Source of the DNA: Winogradskyella sp.
Lineage (GTDB): Bacteria; Bacteroidota; Bacteroidia; Flavobacteriales; Flavobacteriaceae
DNA length: 64,000 nt
Assembly: GCF_003712105.1 (NCBI RefSeq)
Contig: NZ_RHLG01000003.1
Location: forward strand, 248,001-312,000
Direction: 5' to 3'
Part shown: positions 60,769 to 64,000 of the stretch, one piece after another
Numbering within the stretch: position 1 is the stretch's first letter
How the letters are laid out: each line of letters starts with the position of its first letter
Notes under the pieces: model-generated
Databases searched by the model: none
What the model was told of the DNA's origin: nothing
What the model saw: the letters and a program-made list of their open reading frames with translations, nothing else
Program-made: the position numbers and the translations under genes

Positions 60769-61361
60769 TGCTAAAAGACGTGCTTAAATCATATCGTATT
60801 ATTTTAGCTTCTGGTTCTCCGAGACGCCATCAATTTTTCAAAGCGTTGGATTTAGATTTTGAAATACAATTAAAACCAATAGACGAAATCTTTCCTAAGC
60901 ATCTTAAAGGTGAACAAATATCTGACTATTTAGCAAAACTTAAATCTGAGCCTTTTTTGAATGCGCTTCAACCTAATGATATTTTAATTACAAGTGATAC
61001 TATTGTCTGGCACAACAACCAAGCACTGGGCAAACCTAAAGATGCTGGTGATGCATTTAAGATGATTAAAAGTCTAAGTAATACACATCACGATGTTATT
61101 TCTTCTATATGCTTTACGACTACTGACATGCAAACGATAGTTAATGCAACCACAAAGGTTTATTTTAAGAATTTAACAGAAGATCAGATTTGGTACTATA
61201 TCAACACCTTTAAACCGTATGATAAAGCAGGTGCTTATGGTATTCAAGAATGGATTGGTGCTATTGGTATTTCAAAAATAGAAGGCTCTTATAATAATGT
61301 AGTTGGCTTACCTACTGATTTACTTTACGAAACGTTAATTAACATGGTTAGTGCTAATTAA
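60768..61361 (+). CDS. maf: Maf-family nucleotide pyrophosphatase
   Basis: 197 residues. N-terminal signature IILASGSPRRHQFFKALDLDF with the conserved SGSPRR, EIxP-like PIDEIFP, and ITSDTIVWHNNQALGKPKD with the catalytic Asp. Hydrolyses dTTP/UTP or modified nucleotides as a house-cleaning enzyme. Overlaps the ubiA-like gene by one base (ATG inside TAATG), so it is translationally coupled. Confidence 0.9.
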   Translation: MLKDVLKSYRIILASGSPRRHQFFKALDLDFEIQLKPIDEIFPKHLKGEQISDYLAKLKSEPFLNALQPNDILITSDTIVWHNNQALGKPKDAGDAFKMIKSLSNTHHDVISSICFTTTDMQTIVNATTKVYFKNLTEDQIWYYINTFKPYDKAGAYGIQEWIGAIGISKIEGSYNNVVGLPTDLLYETLINMVSAN

Positions 61362-61389
61362 CTTCGTATTTTTAAAACAAAAATTGAAA

Positions 61390-62340
61390 ATGAATAATTC
61401 CCTCAAAGGTCTTGCAGTATTCGTGAGCTTTATGTGTGCTTTGGTCATAGCTATTTCATGCAAAGAAGAATTAGCTATAAAAGGAAATGATGCTAATATT
61501 GCTAGTGCAGAACCAACACCAATTAAAGTTTCAACCCCAGAATTTAAGCCAAATAAAGACTTTAATGACTATTGGTATGCTGGAGAAGCAGAGATTACGT
61601 CTTACAAATTAGAGCAAGCGAGATATGGCGAAATAAGACAAGGTACAGCTGTAATGGTTTTTGTTACTGAAGATTTTTTACCAGAAAAGCAAGTAAAAGC
61701 AGATAATTACAGTAAAGACAATGTGTCTATATTAAAACTTAATGCTACCAAAAATTTTAATACCGGGATTTATCCATACTCAATAATGCAGAGTACATTC
61801 TTTCCTGTTGCAAATAATCAACATGCTATTAAAGTTTCTGCTTCAATACAAGAATGGTGTGGTCATGCATACACACAGTTGAATAATAGAGATAATTTTG
61901 AAGTCACAACGCACTCCTACTTTCAGAGTGAAGCTGATCAAAACTTTAATATCGAAAAAGCAATCACTGAAAACGAAATTTGGACCCAATTACGTATTAA
62001 TCCTAACGCTTTACCAATGGGAAAAACAATGATGATTCCATCTCTAGAGTTCATAAGACTTAGACATATACCCTTTAAAGCTTATGAAGCCAATACGACT
62101 CTAAAAGGTAATGTCTACACGATATACTATCCTGAATTAAACAGAAGATTGAATATTAAATTCAATCTAGAATTTCCCTATGAGATATACGGATGGAATG
62201 AAACTTCTCCTAGTGGCTATGGACCAAATGCTAATCTGTTAACCACAAGAGCAGAAAAGCTTAAGACAATAAAATCTGCGTATTGGGGTAAAAACAGTAA
62301 CGCAGACGAAAGCTTAAGAGAAACTCTCAAGCTCAAATAG
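61390..62340 (+). CDS. conserved lipoprotein
   Basis: 316 residues from ATG 61390 (the frame extends back into maf to 61351, which would spoil the signal). MNNSLKGLAVFVSFMCALVIAISC is a lipoprotein signal. The mature part has DYWYAGEAEITSYKLEQARYGEIRQGTAVMVFVTEDFLP and IKVSASIQEWCGHAYTQLNNRDNF, a flavobacterial conserved protein that databases sometimes mislabel as a Maf inhibitor because of this neighbourhood. Function unknown. Confidence 0.75.
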   Translation: MNNSLKGLAVFVSFMCALVIAISCKEELAIKGNDANIASAEPTPIKVSTPEFKPNKDFNDYWYAGEAEITSYKLEQARYGEIRQGTAVMVFVTEDFLPEKQVKADNYSKDNVSILKLNATKNFNTGIYPYSIMQSTFFPVANNQHAIKVSASIQEWCGHAYTQLNNRDNFEVTTHSYFQSEADQNFNIEKAITENEIWTQLRINPNALPMGKTMMIPSLEFIRLRHIPFKAYEANTTLKGNVYTIYYPELNRRLNIKFNLEFPYEIYGWNETSPSGYGPNANLLTTRAEKLKTIKSAYWGKNSNADESLRETLKLK

Positions 62341-62409
62341 TCTTTGAAGCCCATTACCTACTAAATATTCTTCCAAAAGAACCGTAAATCTGGACATTTC
62401 GTTTTATCT

Positions 62410-62417
62410 TACATTTG
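62410..62417 (+). promoter_or_regulatory. mscS-like gene promoter, -7 box
   Basis: TACATTTG, 20 bases before the start at 62438. Confidence 0.45.
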
Positions 62418-62437
62418 TTGTAGAAAAACCCCAGTAT

Positions 62438-62959
62438 ATGCTTGATTTTTTTCAGAACCATCAAGAAAGAGTTCTTTATTCGCTATTACTTCTTGCGCTA
62501 TTTATAATTGTAAGAGGTATTATTGTTTTGACTGTAAAACGTATTGGAAGAAAAAGTGGCACCAGTGAAGCTCGTGCAAAGCTTGTAGGTCGTTACATTA
62601 CATATGCTTTATTATTAATTGCACTGCTGGTAGAAGCCTTTGTTATCGGAATAAATGTTCATGACATCACCTTACTTTTTTCGTCAATATTTGCCGTTTT
62701 AGGTATTGCATTATTTGCAATATGGTCAATTCTTAGTAATGTTACTTCTGGTGTGATAATGTTTTTCTCATTTCCGTACAAAGTCGGTGATAAAATTAAA
62801 ATACACGATAAAGATTATCCTGTAGAAGCTATTATAGAAGACATCAGAGCTTTTCAACTCATACTTAGAGAAGATAATGGCGACTTAGTTACTTATCCCA
62901 ATAATCTTATTCTTCAAAAGGCAGTAACACTCCTTGAAAAGGATGCATTGAACGATTAA
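62438..62959 (+). CDS. small-conductance mechanosensitive channel family protein (MscS)
   Basis: 173 residues: one or two N-terminal helices (about 13-35, 48-70), the pore helix region (LFSSIFAVLGIALFAIWSILSNVTSGVIMFFSFPYKVGDKIKIHD), and the start of the beta domain (EAIIEDIRAFQLILREDNGDLVTYPNNLILQKAV). It lacks the alpha/beta C-terminal cage of full MscS, so it is a short form. Confidence 0.85.
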   Translation: MLDFFQNHQERVLYSLLLLALFIIVRGIIVLTVKRIGRKSGTSEARAKLVGRYITYALLLIALLVEAFVIGINVHDITLLFSSIFAVLGIALFAIWSILSNVTSGVIMFFSFPYKVGDKIKIHDKDYPVEAIIEDIRAFQLILREDNGDLVTYPNNLILQKAVTLLEKDALND

Positions 62960-63030
62960 AAACGTATTCAAACTACGTTCAATAACAGTTAAATAATTCT
63001 AAAATACTGTAGGTGGTAGTCTTACTTTTT

Positions 63031-63038
63031 TACCTTTG
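63031..63038 (+). promoter_or_regulatory. PIG-L gene promoter, -7 box
   Basis: TACCTTTG, 23 bases before the start at 63062. Confidence 0.45.
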
Positions 63039-63061
63039 GAAAGTAACAAACTAACATCAAT

Positions 63062-64000
63062 ATGCACCGCATAAAACTTAGTATTATAGCGCTACTGGCG
63101 CTGGTCTTTATAGCAAACGCACAGCAACCAAAAAAACTAAACGCTTCAGAAATTTATGATGCCATACAAAAGCTAAATGTTTTAGCATCTGTTATGTATG
63201 TTGCTGCGCATCCTGATGATGAAAATACCAGATTAATAGCCTATATGGCTAACAATTTAAAGGCAAGGACTGCATATCTATCTTTAACTCGAGGTGATGG
63301 CGGACAAAATTTAATTGGACCTGAGCTAAGAGAACTTTTAGGCATAATGCGTACTCAGGAATTATTAGCTGCAAGACGTGTAGATGGTGGCGAACAATTA
63401 TTTTCTAGAGCTAATGACTTTGGGTTTTCAAAACATCCAGACGAAACACTTTCTATTTGGGATAAGAATCAAGTACTTGCTGATGTGGTATGGAATATAA
63501 GACAGTTTAAGCCAGACATTATTATTAACAGGTTCGACCATAGAACTCCTGGCACTACTCACGGACATCATACAACTTCTGCAATGTTAAGCCTTGAAGC
63601 TTTTGATTTAGTAAACGATAACACTGTGTATCCAAAACAACTTGAGTATACCGAAACTTGGCAACCAAAACGTATTTTCTTTAATACTTCTTGGTGGTTT
63701 TATGGTAGTAGAGAAAATTTTGAAAAGGCTGATAAAAGTAATATGCTAAACTTTGATATTGGCGTGTATTATGCGAATAGAGGTCTTTCTAATAACGAAA
63801 TTGCTTCCATCGCTAGTAGTCAACATTTGTGCCAAGGGTTTGGACGCTTAACTCAGCGTGGTACTCAAGATGAATATATAGAGCTATTAAATGGTGAACC
63901 TTTAGATGGTACTAATAACCCATTTGCAGGAATAGACATTAGCTGGAACAGAGTTAAAGGCGGAAATGCAATTGGTAGTATTCTAGAAAACGTCGAAGAA
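63062..64000 (+). CDS. PIG-L family deacetylase, cut by the window end
   Basis: 313 codons are visible and no stop is reached. A signal peptide (MHRIKLSIIALLALVFIANAQQ) is followed by a PIG-L/LmbE domain: VMYVAAHPDDENTRLIAYMAN with the zinc His-Pro-Asp-Asp, LSLTRGDGGQNLIGPELRELLGIMRTQELLAARR, and FDHRTPGTTHGHHTTSA with the second zinc His. Secreted, so more likely to act on glycans than on bacillithiol precursors (bshB1 is elsewhere). Flavobacterial members are often 800 residues or more. Confidence 0.85.
   Translation, partial: MHRIKLSIIALLALVFIANAQQPKKLNASEIYDAIQKLNVLASVMYVAAHPDDENTRLIAYMANNLKARTAYLSLTRGDGGQNLIGPELRELLGIMRTQELLAARRVDGGEQLFSRANDFGFSKHPDETLSIWDKNQVLADVVWNIRQFKPDIIINRFDHRTPGTTHGHHTTSAMLSLEAFDLVNDNTVYPKQLEYTETWQPKRIFFNTSWWFYGSRENFEKADKSNMLNFDIGVYYANRGLSNNEIASIASSQHLCQGFGRLTQRGTQDEYIELLNGEPLDGTNNPFAGIDISWNRVKGGNAIGSILENVEE

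Overview
The window looks like the chromosome of a low-GC marine member of the Flavobacteriaceae (Bacteroidota). The signs are promoters with a TAnnTTTG -7 box, type IX secretion (T9SS) C-terminal sorting tails on two secreted polysaccharidases, a fused CcsBA cytochrome c maturation protein, a bacillithiol gene (bshB1), and the order ftsK, lolA-like, lptF/G-like, ribB that I associate with this family. I did not try to assign a genus.

Positions 1-27.8 kb are mostly housekeeping: recG (carrying an in-frame endonuclease insert), a DUF2911 protein, a short-chain fatty acid transporter, a methyltransferase, a TetR regulator with two matching operators and its target operon, an AlkD-like repair protein, a VOC protein, a TlpA-like lipoprotein, pheT, PAP2, tpx, dgkA, ftsK-lolA-lptF/G, ribB with a degenerate RibA half, a GH16 glucanase, a DegT aminotransferase operon and a nitroreductase.

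Positions 27,972-41,180 form a 13.2 kb genomic island integrated at the 3' end of a tRNA-Ser(UGA) gene; a 17-bp exact direct repeat (about 26 bp with two mismatches) marks both ends. The left part is a mobilisation/replication module: tyrosine integrase, an unknown 344-residue protein, a helix-turn-helix protein and a rolling-circle HUH Rep. The right part, 32,016-41,039, is the most interesting thing in the window: an integron-like gene-cassette array. A second, XerC/D-like tyrosine recombinase that is not a typical IntI is followed by an attI-like point and eight cassettes with nine genes, each closed by an attC-like imperfect palindrome of about 127-138 bp. The first bases of every cassette (GTTxxxxx) are the exact reverse complement of the 8-10 bases that open its own attC-like site, which fixes the crossover at G^TT. 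All arm mismatches that are transitions (16 by eye) are oriented so that the bottom strand keeps G-T wobble pairs, as expected if the bottom strand is the folded recombination substrate. Cargo includes DUF4238, Tdi1/DUF1851-like and DUF4265 proteins, lipoproteins, unknowns and a CDF-type cation transporter.

Positions 41.2-64 kb return to the core chromosome: tRNA-Ser, a DUF3108 protein, two tandem M28 peptidases, tRNA-His, a large secreted GH57-like amylase with two starch-binding modules, bshB1 with a trans-sulfuration enzyme, a MATE exporter, a run of small membrane proteins, ccsBA, mscL, a truncated globin, and a forward operon with a DUF2520 protein, kdsC-like phosphatase, UbiA prenyltransferase, maf and a lipoprotein, followed by an MscS channel and a PIG-L deacetylase cut by the window end.
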